Assembly: GCA_032127075.1 (NCBI GenBank)
Contig: JAQAZZ010000213.1
Span: forward strand, 1 to 11,689
From: GCA-2699445 sp032127075
Lineage (GTDB): Bacteria > Actinomycetota > Actinomycetes > S36-B12 > GCA-2699445
Direction: 5' to 3'
DNA length: 11,689 nt
In this document: positions 1 to 6,708 of the stretch, one piece after another
How positions within the stretch are numbered: the first letter of the stretch is position 1
Layout: every line of letters starts with the position of its first letter
Position numbers and translations under genes: made by a program
The notes under the pieces: generated by a model
What the model was told of the DNA's origin: nothing
The model's input: only the letters and a program-made list of their open reading frames with translations
Databases searched by the model: none

Positions 1-10
1 TGCGGGTCCG

Positions 11-24
11 TTCATGAGAATGAA
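11..24. repeat. Short perfect inverted repeat TTCAT-4-ATGAA
   Basis: TTCAT (11-15) and ATGAA (20-24) form a perfect 5-bp inverted repeat around GAGA, in locally AT-richer DNA. It could be an operator half-site pair for a gene lying left of the window, or chance. No protein is assigned to it. Confidence 0.3.
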
Positions 25-148
25 TCAGGGCAACTGTACCCGCTGAAGGGCGCGCCGGGCGACTGCGGCAGCCGGGCGGTGCGGCTGGGATCGGGGGGCA
101 CGGCCGCTGACCGGGGGACAAACGGGTGGAATCGCCCGAAACATGTAG

Positions 149-166
149 CCGATTCGTGACAATCGG
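149..166. promoter_or_regulatory. Candidate operator: inverted repeat CCGATT-6-AATCGG
   Basis: CCGATT (149-154) and AATCGG (161-166) are perfect inverted 6-mers separated by 6 bp. They abut the -35 element of the promoter proposed for the bldC-like gene. Size and position fit a dimeric regulator's operator. The factor is unknown. It does not resemble the direct-repeat AT-rich sites I associate with Streptomyces BldC, so autoregulation through it is not implied. Confidence 0.35.
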
Positions 167-195
167 TTGCCGGGGTTTGTGACCTGTGCAACATT
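167..195 (+). promoter_or_regulatory. Possible promoter of the bldC-like gene
   Basis: TTGCCG (167-172) resembles a -35 box. After a 17-bp spacer, AACATT (190-195) keeps the two most conserved -10 positions (A at 2, T at 6). Transcription would start near 202 and give a leader of about 65 nt. The match is moderate and competes with chance in a GC-rich leader. Confidence 0.25.
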
Positions 196-268
196 CACAG
201 CACATGCCAGGAGGCGTTCGGGGCCTGACCTAGGACCCCCGCCGATTGGTTCACTGGAGGAGGAATCC

Positions 269-640
269 ATGGCCGGACGACCCACAGACGGCGATGAGCT
301 TTTGACCCCGTCCGAGGTGGCCGCCTTGTTCCGCGTGGATCCGAAAACGGTGACCCGTTGGGCCAAAGCTGGGAAGCTGACCTCGATCCGGACGCTGGGA
401 GGGCACCGTCGCTACCGCGCGAATGAGGTGTATTCGCTGCTGGACCGCACACCCGGCGGGCGTCCGGAGTCCCAAGAGGCCAGCCAAGCCGAGCGGACGA
501 GCACGCGACCGATACCGGTGAGGCCGGCTATGCCCCGCAACGGCGTTCCCCGACAGATGCCGCAGCCGCGGCAGGCACCGCCCCGGCCGCCGGCGCGGAC
601 CATCAACCTCTCCTCGTCCAGGGACGCGACGCGCCGCTGA
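269..640 (+). CDS. bldC: BldC-like MerR-type helix-turn-helix DNA-binding protein with C-terminal extension
   Basis: This 123-residue protein is a putative transcription regulator. Residues 10-60 closely match the core of Streptomyces BldC, a small MerR-type winged-helix protein controlling development: the run around VDPKTVTRWAKAGKLTSIRT (23-42) followed by LGGHRRYR (43-50) is typical. The helix-turn-helix covers about residues 11-30 and the wing about 36-50. The ATG at 269 is chosen because GGAGGAGG (256-263) sits 5 nt upstream; an in-frame ATG at 167 would add 34 residues with no such site. Streptomyces BldC is, as I recall, about 68 residues; here about 60 more follow, rich in Pro, Arg and Gln and probably disordered. 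BldC lacks the effector domain of classical MerR proteins, and none is visible here. The family call is firm; the symbol rests on the DNA-binding core only. Confidence 0.88.
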   Translation: MAGRPTDGDELLTPSEVAALFRVDPKTVTRWAKAGKLTSIRTLGGHRRYRANEVYSLLDRTPGGRPESQEASQAERTSTRPIPVRPAMPRNGVPRQMPQPRQAPPRPPARTINLSSSRDATRR

Positions 641-652
641 TCGACCGGGTAG

Positions 653-681
653 GGCGGTTGTTCCGGCTAGCCTGAACCGCC
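653..681. terminator. Possible bidirectional terminator between convergent genes
   Basis: GGCGGTT (653-659) and AACCGCC (675-681) are perfect inverted 7-mers. The 15-nt loop contains the palindrome GGCTAGCC (665-672). It lies where the bldC-like gene (stop 638-640) meets the minus-strand hydrolase (stop 667-669), and overlaps the last codons of the latter. There is no U-tract, which is common for actinobacterial terminators. Confidence 0.4.
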
Positions 682-2751
682 GCTGCTGAGGCGATGGCCC
701 AGCGGGGAATCCTTCATCTGCTCCGCCATTGCGCGCCACGTCGGCGGCAGTTCGATCCCCTGCTGCTCGGCGAAGTCCAGAGTCATCGCCGATTGCCCCC
801 ATTTGTTGAGAGTCGTGCTGATGGTGGTCATCGCACGGTTGATGCTCTTGGCGACGAGTCGGGCCTGAGCCCACATCTCCTCGCGGGTTCGCAGTGCGTG
901 GTCGATGGCGTCGCCCTGAACGTCTGATGTGCTCAAGCCGTAGGCCTTCTCCAGCGATTCCCGCAGATCGATGCGGTAGTCGTGTCCGATGCGCGCGAAC
1001 ACGCCCGGGCGCTGGTCCATCCCGTTGAGAAGATCGATGATCCCGATGACGAAGCTGCTGATCGGTCGGAACAGGATCTCCCGCGGCACCATGGGCGGGC
1101 GGGACTCGGGGGCGCCGAACCACTCGGGTCGGCGCACGAACATGGTGTAGGCGAACTTGTTCACCGGATCGTCGTGGTGGACCACCATCAGGTGCATCCC
1201 CGGGCGCCTGGGCGCCGCCGTGCAGTCTGCCGCGAGCACGATCCGTCCGTCGGGATCGATCGCGTCGGGGCGGTCCTTCCAGATATGCCACGCCTGACTG
1301 CGGAACGGGACACCGAGGTACAGGCCTCCGGTGACTCCCGTCCGGTCGAGCCGGTGGATTCCGCCCTCAGCCGCCACGTCGAGCGCCACCTGGGCGCCCA
1401 GGCTCTCGCCGAACTGGTAGACGCGGGGTCGGCGCACGGCGGGAATCCGTTGGATCCTGCGATTGATGGCGGCCAGCACGGCGGCCTGTAGTTGCGTCCC
1501 GTCCTCGGTGCGGTCCAGTGCCAGGGCGGACGGCACCATCGCGTATTGCGGCACCACCACTGCGCAGTTGCCCCGGGCGAGGTACTCCAGCGCCTCTGCC
1601 ATCACGTAGTTGACGTACCCCACCCCCGTGGGGGACGCCACGACGATGATCGAACGTTCGAACCCGCCCAGAGCCTCGAGTTCCGCCACCGCCAGGTCCG
1701 CGCGTTGCTCGACACTGCCTGTGCGGGGGATGACGGCTCTCACCGGATCCGTGGCAGGCTCACCCATGATGGTGCTGATCTGGTCGGCGGTCAGGGCCAT
1801 CAGTACGAAGCGGCGCCCTTCCTTGCCGATGGCGTCGAACTCGATCAAGCTTCTTGGTCCGCATGAAACCCGTTGCGAGGTGGGCGGCGCTGGATAGGCG
1901 GGCTCGAACACCTCGTTGGATCGCACTGTCCGCGCCCGGACCCGCTTCAGCCCGTACCAACCGGCAGCGCCGAAACCGGCAGCGGTGATGGTGTGCGACA
2001 GCCATTCGCCCGTCTCGCCCAGATCGGTGCCCGCGAGCCGGGTGAGGCCGCTGTTGATCAGCCGCGAGGCCGTCTGTTCCCCCACGGCCATGCCGGAGAT
2101 ACCGATCGCCGTCCCGGTACCGATGCCGATCATGGTCGTGTAGGCCTTGAACCCGTGGACGGGCTTCACCGCGTGGCGGTCCCGTTCGCCCCATCCGTAC
2201 TTCCTGGCGCGCCGGTTGCGCCGGATCAGCGTGCCGGCGGCCATCGCCGCGCCGCTGGCGAGGTCGAGGGCGAAGGTGCTTCCGATCCCCGGCTTGCGAT
2301 CCAGCACCGAATGCGCGACGACATCGGACGTCGTGACCAGGCCGCCGGCCAACCCTGTTGTGGCCAGGAGTTTCGCGGAGGCCCAGGCGCTGGCGTAGAC
2401 GAGGTTGTCCCCGGATCGCGGTCGGAGCAGCCGTTCCGCGGTGAAGCCCCCCACCCCGGTTGCCGCGGCGGCCACCAGCAGCGCCCGTTTGCCGGCCCAA
2501 TGGCCGGGTACTCCCGCCGCGATGCTGGAGACCCCCGACCAGGCGGTCGCCCCCAAGGCGTAGTGGGTGGTGGTGTTGACCGCGACGATCGCGGCCTGCT
2601 GGCTCGGGCTGCGCGGCAGCAGCCCGCGGGAGAACGACGGCGCCACGCTCCACGCCGCTTGCAGGAAACCCGTACGCACCGCGGGGTCGGTGGTGAACCG
2701 GCCGAGGGATTGCGACGCCCGTTTCCCCACGGTTGCCCAGAAGTCGGCCAT
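667..2751 (-). CDS. Membrane-anchored alpha/beta hydrolase, Abhydrolase_9 (DUF2319) family
   Basis: The product is an integral-membrane putative serine hydrolase (esterase or lipase type); its substrate is unknown. The N-terminal half has several hydrophobic segments (roughly residues 52-77, 88-105, 123-145 and 205-227), matching the membrane domain of this actinobacterial family. The catalytic half starts near residue 315. It has the nucleophile elbow GESLGA (Ser450), an HHDDP loop (527-529) that probably supplies the acid, and a late GHDY motif (His590). All three triad positions therefore look present. I prefer the ATG at 2751 (694 residues). An ATG at 2820 would add 23 residues, but that stretch uses many A/T-ending codons, including a rare AGA, unlike the body of the gene. 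Neither start has a clear ribosome-binding site. The gene converges on the bldC-like gene and diverges from the permease fusion. Confidence 0.87.
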   Translation of the reverse strand: MADFWATVGKRASQSLGRFTTDPAVRTGFLQAAWSVAPSFSRGLLPRSPSQQAAIVAVNTTTHYALGATAWSGVSSIAAGVPGHWAGKRALLVAAAATGVGGFTAERLLRPRSGDNLVYASAWASAKLLATTGLAGGLVTTSDVVAHSVLDRKPGIGSTFALDLASGAAMAAGTLIRRNRRARKYGWGERDRHAVKPVHGFKAYTTMIGIGTGTAIGISGMAVGEQTASRLINSGLTRLAGTDLGETGEWLSHTITAAGFGAAGWYGLKRVRARTVRSNEVFEPAYPAPPTSQRVSCGPRSLIEFDAIGKEGRRFVLMALTADQISTIMGEPATDPVRAVIPRTGSVEQRADLAVAELEALGGFERSIIVVASPTGVGYVNYVMAEALEYLARGNCAVVVPQYAMVPSALALDRTEDGTQLQAAVLAAINRRIQRIPAVRRPRVYQFGESLGAQVALDVAAEGGIHRLDRTGVTGGLYLGVPFRSQAWHIWKDRPDAIDPDGRIVLAADCTAAPRRPGMHLMVVHHDDPVNKFAYTMFVRRPEWFGAPESRPPMVPREILFRPISSFVIGIIDLLNGMDQRPGVFARIGHDYRIDLRESLEKAYGLSTSDVQGDAIDHALRTREEMWAQARLVAKSINRAMTTISTTLNKWGQSAMTLDFAEQQGIELPPTWRAMAEQMKDSPLGHRLSSGGSG

Positions 2752-2920
2752 GGCAGTCATCATGCCCGTTGCAGTGCCCGGTCTCACGCTTCGGCGTGTC
2801 GGGCCGGCAGGTGAGGACATGCAACCCGCCCGGAGCGCTGGTAGTAAGGTCTCGCCGACCCAAGCCCCGCCCCGAGGGTGGGCCGGAGGAAGTTCAGGCG
2901 AGGAAGGGGCCGGTGATCCC
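2752..2920. promoter_or_regulatory. Divergent control region between hydrolase and permease-fusion genes
   Basis: These 169 bp separate two divergent starts and must carry both promoters. TAAGGT (2845-2850) fits the plus-strand -10 pattern TANNNT; a start near 2857 would give a leader of about 64 nt. No matching -35 is evident. AGGAAGGGG (2901-2909) is the probable ribosome-binding site for the GTG at 2921. A cUUCGg hairpin (2785-2798) lies near the middle. No minus-strand promoter is clear. Confidence 0.4.
2785..2798 (+). repeat. Small hairpin CACGC-TTCG-GCGTG
   Basis: A perfect 5-bp stem (2785-2789 with 2794-2798) encloses TTCG closed by C-G. In plus-strand RNA this is the exceptionally stable cUUCGg tetraloop. 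It falls between the two divergent starts, so it could cap an RNA leader or insulate the two promoters. If the hydrolase instead starts at 2820, it lies within codons. Confidence 0.4.
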
Positions 2921-5900
2921 GTGGCCGACGCCCTGCAGCAGTCGGCTCCGCCGCGGACGCCGCTGCCGCCGTGGATGACCCCCGGCTACCTGGACCACGC
3001 CGAAGACGGCATCGCCGACCGCAAGACCTATCGGCGCGGCGGCTTGGTCGTCGGCACGGTATGGGGGCTGAGTTCCCTGGCCCTGGTGAAGATTGTCATC
3101 TGGGGCTCGGTGGAGATCGCCAAGAGTTCCGACCCCGCGGGGCTGCTGCAGGCGCTGGCGGAATCCGATCACTCGCCGTTCCCGTGGCTGGGTTTCCTCG
3201 CCGCCTTGATCGGGTTCGTGCCCCTCGCGGTGGTGCTGCCCTGGATGATCCAGAAGATCCATCACCGGACTTGGCGGGTGTCCGCCACGCCGTACGCCAC
3301 CTTCAGCTGGCGGCAGATCAGCGTCGGAGCGGCGATCGGCGGCGGGGTGTATCTATTGGCGTCCGCGGCGACTGGACTGCTGCTGCGCGGCAGCATCGAA
3401 TTCGACCTCGACCCCGGCGCGTTGGCCCCTGCCCTGGTGGTCCTGCTGGTGTTCATCCCGATGCAGGCCTTCGGCCAGGAACTGTTCTTCCGCGGCTACG
3501 GGCTGCAGCAGGCGTCGCTGGACATCAAGTCCACCAAGGGCTTGGCGATCATCTCCGGCATCGCGTTCGGCCTGCCCTTCCTGTTCGGGCCGTTCGTGGT
3601 GCGGTGGCTCGTCCCCGAGATCCAGGTCCCCGATATCCCCTGGAGCGAGCGGCTCCTGCTCATGCTCGGCTACATCGTGATGGGTGTGGCGCTGGCGGTG
3701 GTGAGCATCCGGACGGGCACCATCGAGTTCGCGATCGGTGCCGCGGGCGCGATCAACTTCTTCGCGGCACTGGTCCTGTCCCCCAGGGCCGGGTCGATGG
3801 CTGGCGGGAGCGTCTGGGAGGTGGAGCCGGGCCTGTTGGCGACGCTGGTCTACGTCGCTGCCCTGACGGCGGGGATGTACGCCATGGCACGGGTGGGTTC
3901 CCGGTTCATCCCCGATCCCAGCACCCGCACACTGTTGGACCACTGGGGCGAACCGGTACCCGGTTCCCGCGCGCCGCTGCCGACCGGCAACCCCATGTGG
4001 CGGGTGACCCTCCGGGGGCTGCTCGCCCACCGGCTCCGGCTGGTACTGACGATCCTGTCCATTGCGCTGGGCGTGGGTTTCATCGTCGCCACGCTGGTGT
4101 TCGCCGATACCACCAGGGGAGCGTTGGACCGCTTCTACTCCGGCGAGGCTGCGCCGGTGGTCGTGCGGCCGATCGACCAGGTGTCGGTGTCGGGGCAGGG
4201 CGGTGCCGCCCCCGTGGCACTGACGATGCCGGCGGCTGTGGTGGAGCGGATCCGCGACGTCCCCGGGGTGGCCGCGACGGCGGCCCAGGTACAGCAGGAG
4301 GGGGTGCTGATCCTCGACGCAGAGGGTCGGCAGGTCGGCTCGGATACGTCAGCCCACATCGGTGCGTCATGGGACGAGGAACAGTTGGAGGTGTCGCCGG
4401 ATGGCGGCGGTGGCGGCTTCGACGGTGAACTCCCGGTCGGTGACGGCCAAGTGGCCATCGACACCACCACTGCCGATCGCACCGGTCTCGAGATCGGCCA
4501 GACCGTGCACCTGGTCACCCCGTTGCGCACGGATCGGGACCGCGACTGGGAGATCACCGGGATCATCGACATCGGACTGTACGGCGGCGCGACCGTGGCG
4601 CTGTTCGACCTCCCCACCGCCCAGCGCCACATCACCGGTCCGGGTCGCGTGAACCAGATCCTGGTTTCCGTGGCTGACGACGCGGTGCTGGCGGATGTTG
4701 TCTCGGGGATCAACGACGCCCTGGGTCCGGACGCCACGATCAAGGCGATCACGGGCAGACAGGCTGCGGAGCAGGCGCAGAACCAGGTGGGCGAGGCGCT
4801 GGGATTCCTGAACACGGTGCTGCTGATCTTCGGCTTCATAGCGGTGTTCATGTCGTCGTTCCTGATCTTCAACACCTTCAGCATGCTGGTGGCGCAGCGG
4901 ACCCGGGAACTGGCCCTGGTCCGCGCAGTCGGCGCATCGCGGGAACAGGTTCAGGTCAGCGTCCTGATCCAGGCGCTCATCGTGGGGGTCATCGGCACCC
5001 TGATCGGCGGCGCCGCCGGGTTGGCGCTTTCCATCGGGATGCGTTGGGTGCTCATGCAGTTCGGCACCGACATCCCCACCGGCGGCCTGATCATCCAGCC
5101 GCAGATGCTGCTCATCGCCCTCGTGGCGGGAGTCGGTGTCACCCTCGTGGCGGCCTGGGTGCCGGCGCTGCGTGCGTCGCAGATCCCGGCCATCCAGGCC
5201 ATCCAGGGTTCCGCGCCGCCCCGCCCGTTCCAGCAGCGCATCATCATCGGGGTCACGTTCGCCGTGCTGGCGGCGCTCACCGCGACGGTGTCGTTGCGTG
5301 ACGGGACCCCCGGGACGGCCGTTGCGTGGATGGGCCTGTCGGCGCTGTTGGCGGTAGGGACGTTCGTGGCGTTCGCGCCCATGCTCGCCAGCACCGTTGT
5401 CGAAGTGCTGGGCTGGCCGTTGCGGTCGCCGATCGGGAGACTCGCGCGCTCCAATGCCCGGCGCAACCGCCGCCGTACCGCGGCAACCGCGGCTGCGCTG
5501 ACCATCGGTGTCGCGCTGATGGCCATGGTGTCGATCCTCGCCGTTTCCACCGTCGCCACCGCCGATTCCGAGATCGACAAGGCCATCGGCGCCGACATCA
5601 CCGTCGGCGCACCCCCGCTCTACCGGCCCTTCGACCATGAGATCACCCGCGAACTCGCCGACATTCCCGGCGTCGCCGACAGCACCTATGTGCGCAGCAC
5701 AACTGGGCAGCGCGGCGAGCAGGCCGTGCCGGTCTTCGGGATAGAACCGGACGAGATCGGCGGGGCCATCAATCTGGATATCGTTGCCGGTGACCTGCAG
5801 CAGGTGGGCGCCGACTCGATTGCGCTGGACTCAACCCTGGCCGAGCAGTACCGGCTGGGTGTGGGCGACACCTTCCGGGCGCAGTTCCGCACCGGACCCG

Positions 5901-6544
5901 ACGAGTTCACGATTGCGGCGATCTTCGACCCCATCATCGTCTACCAGGGAATCCTGACCGACTACGAAACCGCGCAACGACTCGGCGCCCAGCGCGGACT
6001 GGATTCCGCCGCCTACCTGACCTTCACGCCCCGCGCCGACCCGGCGGCGGTCCGTGCGGCGGCCCAAGCCGTGATCGAGCGCAACCCGGCGCTGGAGATC
6101 CAGGACAAGGAGACTCTCAAGGAAGACTTCGCCGGTCAGATCGACCGACTCCTGGGTTTTGTCTACGTGATGCTCGCCCTCACAGTGGTGATCGCCGTGC
6201 TCGGCATCGCCAACACGTTGCTGCTGGCCGTCTACGAGCGCACCTCGGAACTGGGGATGCTGCGTGCCGTGGGTGCCACACAGGAGCAGGTTCGCCGGCT
6301 CGTGGTGATCGAAGCCGTTCTGGTGGGGATCTTCGGAGCCTTGCTCGGCGTTGTGATCGGACTCGGATACGGGTTCTTGCTGCAGGTCGTCATGGCGCCC
6401 CTCGGGATAACCGTCCTGCAGATCCCGTGGCTGCTGTTGATCACGTTCGTGGTCGCCGGGGCAGCGGCCGGGGTGCTGGCATCGGTCGGTCCCGCTATCA
6501 GGGCCTCGCGGTTGAACATCCTGGAGTCGATCGCCGCGGAGTAG
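2921..6544 (+). CDS. Fusion of a catalytically degenerate CPBP (CAAX-protease-like) domain with a duplicated MacB/FtsX-type ABC permease
   Basis: This is one open frame of 1207 codons from a GTG preceded by AGGAAGGGG; an ATG at 2975 is the alternative start. Residues about 40-323 form eight likely membrane helices with the CPBP layout. However, motif 1 (EExxxR) reads QELFFR (186-191), motif 2 (FxxxH) ends in Phe220, and motif 3 (HxxxN) begins with Ala275 while keeping Asn279. By comparison with Rce1 this should be proteolytically dead. From Met359 a typical permease begins: a first helix (about 373-395), an extracytoplasmic MacB-like domain, an FtsX core (about 627-752), then a second copy from about 850 with its FtsX core at 1078-1207. 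Both cores carry the coupling-helix pattern (RTRELALVRAVGAS and RTSELGMLRAVGAT). Such permeases usually export lipids, lipoproteins or peptides, or act as mechanotransmitters. No partner ATPase is adjacent. The substrate is unknown. Confidence 0.9.
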   Translation: MADALQQSAPPRTPLPPWMTPGYLDHAEDGIADRKTYRRGGLVVGTVWGLSSLALVKIVIWGSVEIAKSSDPAGLLQALAESDHSPFPWLGFLAALIGFVPLAVVLPWMIQKIHHRTWRVSATPYATFSWRQISVGAAIGGGVYLLASAATGLLLRGSIEFDLDPGALAPALVVLLVFIPMQAFGQELFFRGYGLQQASLDIKSTKGLAIISGIAFGLPFLFGPFVVRWLVPEIQVPDIPWSERLLLMLGYIVMGVALAVVSIRTGTIEFAIGAAGAINFFAALVLSPRAGSMAGGSVWEVEPGLLATLVYVAALTAGMYAMARVGSRFIPDPSTRTLLDHWGEPVPGSRAPLPTGNPMWRVTLRGLLAHRLRLVLTILSIALGVGFIVATLVFADTTRGALDRFYSGEAAPVVVRPIDQVSVSGQGGAAPVALTMPAAVVERIRDVPGVAATAAQVQQEGVLILDAEGRQVGSDTSAHIGASWDEEQLEVSPDGGGGGFDGELPVGDGQVAIDTTTADRTGLEIGQTVHLVTPLRTDRDRDWEITGIIDIGLYGGATVALFDLPTAQRHITGPGRVNQILVSVADDAVLADVVSGINDALGPDATIKAITGRQAAEQAQNQVGEALGFLNTVLLIFGFIAVFMSSFLIFNTFSMLVAQRTRELALVRAVGASREQVQVSVLIQALIVGVIGTLIGGAAGLALSIGMRWVLMQFGTDIPTGGLIIQPQMLLIALVAGVGVTLVAAWVPALRASQIPAIQAIQGSAPPRPFQQRIIIGVTFAVLAALTATVSLRDGTPGTAVAWMGLSALLAVGTFVAFAPMLASTVVEVLGWPLRSPIGRLARSNARRNRRRTAATAAALTIGVALMAMVSILAVSTVATADSEIDKAIGADITVGAPPLYRPFDHEITRELADIPGVADSTYVRSTTGQRGEQAVPVFGIEPDEIGGAINLDIVAGDLQQVGADSIALDSTLAEQYRLGVGDTFRAQFRTGPDEFTIAAIFDPIIVYQGILTDYETAQRLGAQRGLDSAAYLTFTPRADPAAVRAAAQAVIERNPALEIQDKETLKEDFAGQIDRLLGFVYVMLALTVVIAVLGIANTLLLAVYERTSELGMLRAVGATQEQVRRLVVIEAVLVGIFGALLGVVIGLGYGFLLQVVMAPLGITVLQIPWLLLITFVVAGAAAGVLASVGPAIRASRLNILESIAAE

Positions 6545-6708
6545 GGCGGGCGTCCCTTCTGCTGATCCCGGGGGCGGGCATGCAGCGTCGGTGGGTCGGT
6601 GCGACTGCGGGGTGGGCCGCGTTGACGGCGGGTGGTCAGAATCGGCGCGCATGGATCGGCCTGGCCGGACTACTGTCAGGTCCGAACCAGGCACAGATGG
6701 GAGCGCCC
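6545..6708 (+). promoter_or_regulatory. Intergenic region with candidate promoter of the Rpf-like/PI-PLC gene
   Basis: TACTGT (6671-6676) fits the -10 pattern TANNNT; a start near 6683 would give a leader of about 26 nt that includes the GGGAG ribosome-binding site (6699-6703). TTGACG (6622-6627) is a good -35 word but lies too far upstream (43 bp) to pair with it. I see no convincing terminator for the permease gene and no ydaO-type riboswitch, which often precedes rpf genes in actinobacteria. Confidence 0.35.

Larger units (their letters stand above)
1..268. other. Leader region upstream of the bldC-like gene; no gene seen
   Basis: I see no convincing coding sequence here. Frames open on either strand lack a ribosome-binding site, lack the strong third-position GC bias of the real genes, and give Arg/Pro/Ser-rich products. 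The stretch holds two inverted repeats (11-24 and 149-166), a possible promoter (167-195), and the GGAGGAGG ribosome-binding site (256-263) of the downstream regulator. It is probably the long leader and control region of that gene. Confidence 0.6.

Noticed and set aside
177..198. TGTGA...TCACA arrangement resembling a CRP site
   Set aside because: The half-sites are 12 bp apart, whereas a CRP site needs about 6 bp between them.
251..1291. Minus-strand open frame of 346 codons across the bldC-like gene
   Set aside because: Its product is Arg/His/Gly-rich with no motifs, it lies opposite two well-supported genes, and such frames are expected in high-GC DNA.
2567..2920. Extension of the permease fusion upstream to an ATG at 2567
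   Set aside because: It would overlap the hydrolase coding region on the other strand by nearly 200 bp and adds unstructured residues; the GTG at 2921 has a better ribosome-binding site.
2971..4428. Plus-strand open frame of 485 codons inside the permease fusion
   Set aside because: It is a frame-shifted copy of the CPBP-permease coding region, Arg/Gly/Pro-rich, without a ribosome-binding site or recognisable domain.
4367..5638. Minus-strand open frame of 423 codons opposite the permease
   Set aside because: Composition is dominated by Arg, Gly, Asp and His, with no family resemblance; the opposite strand encodes clear transmembrane and FtsX motifs.
6545..6708. ydaO-type cyclic-di-AMP riboswitch upstream of the Rpf-like gene
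   Set aside because: The gap is short and lacks the conserved motif blocks of that riboswitch.
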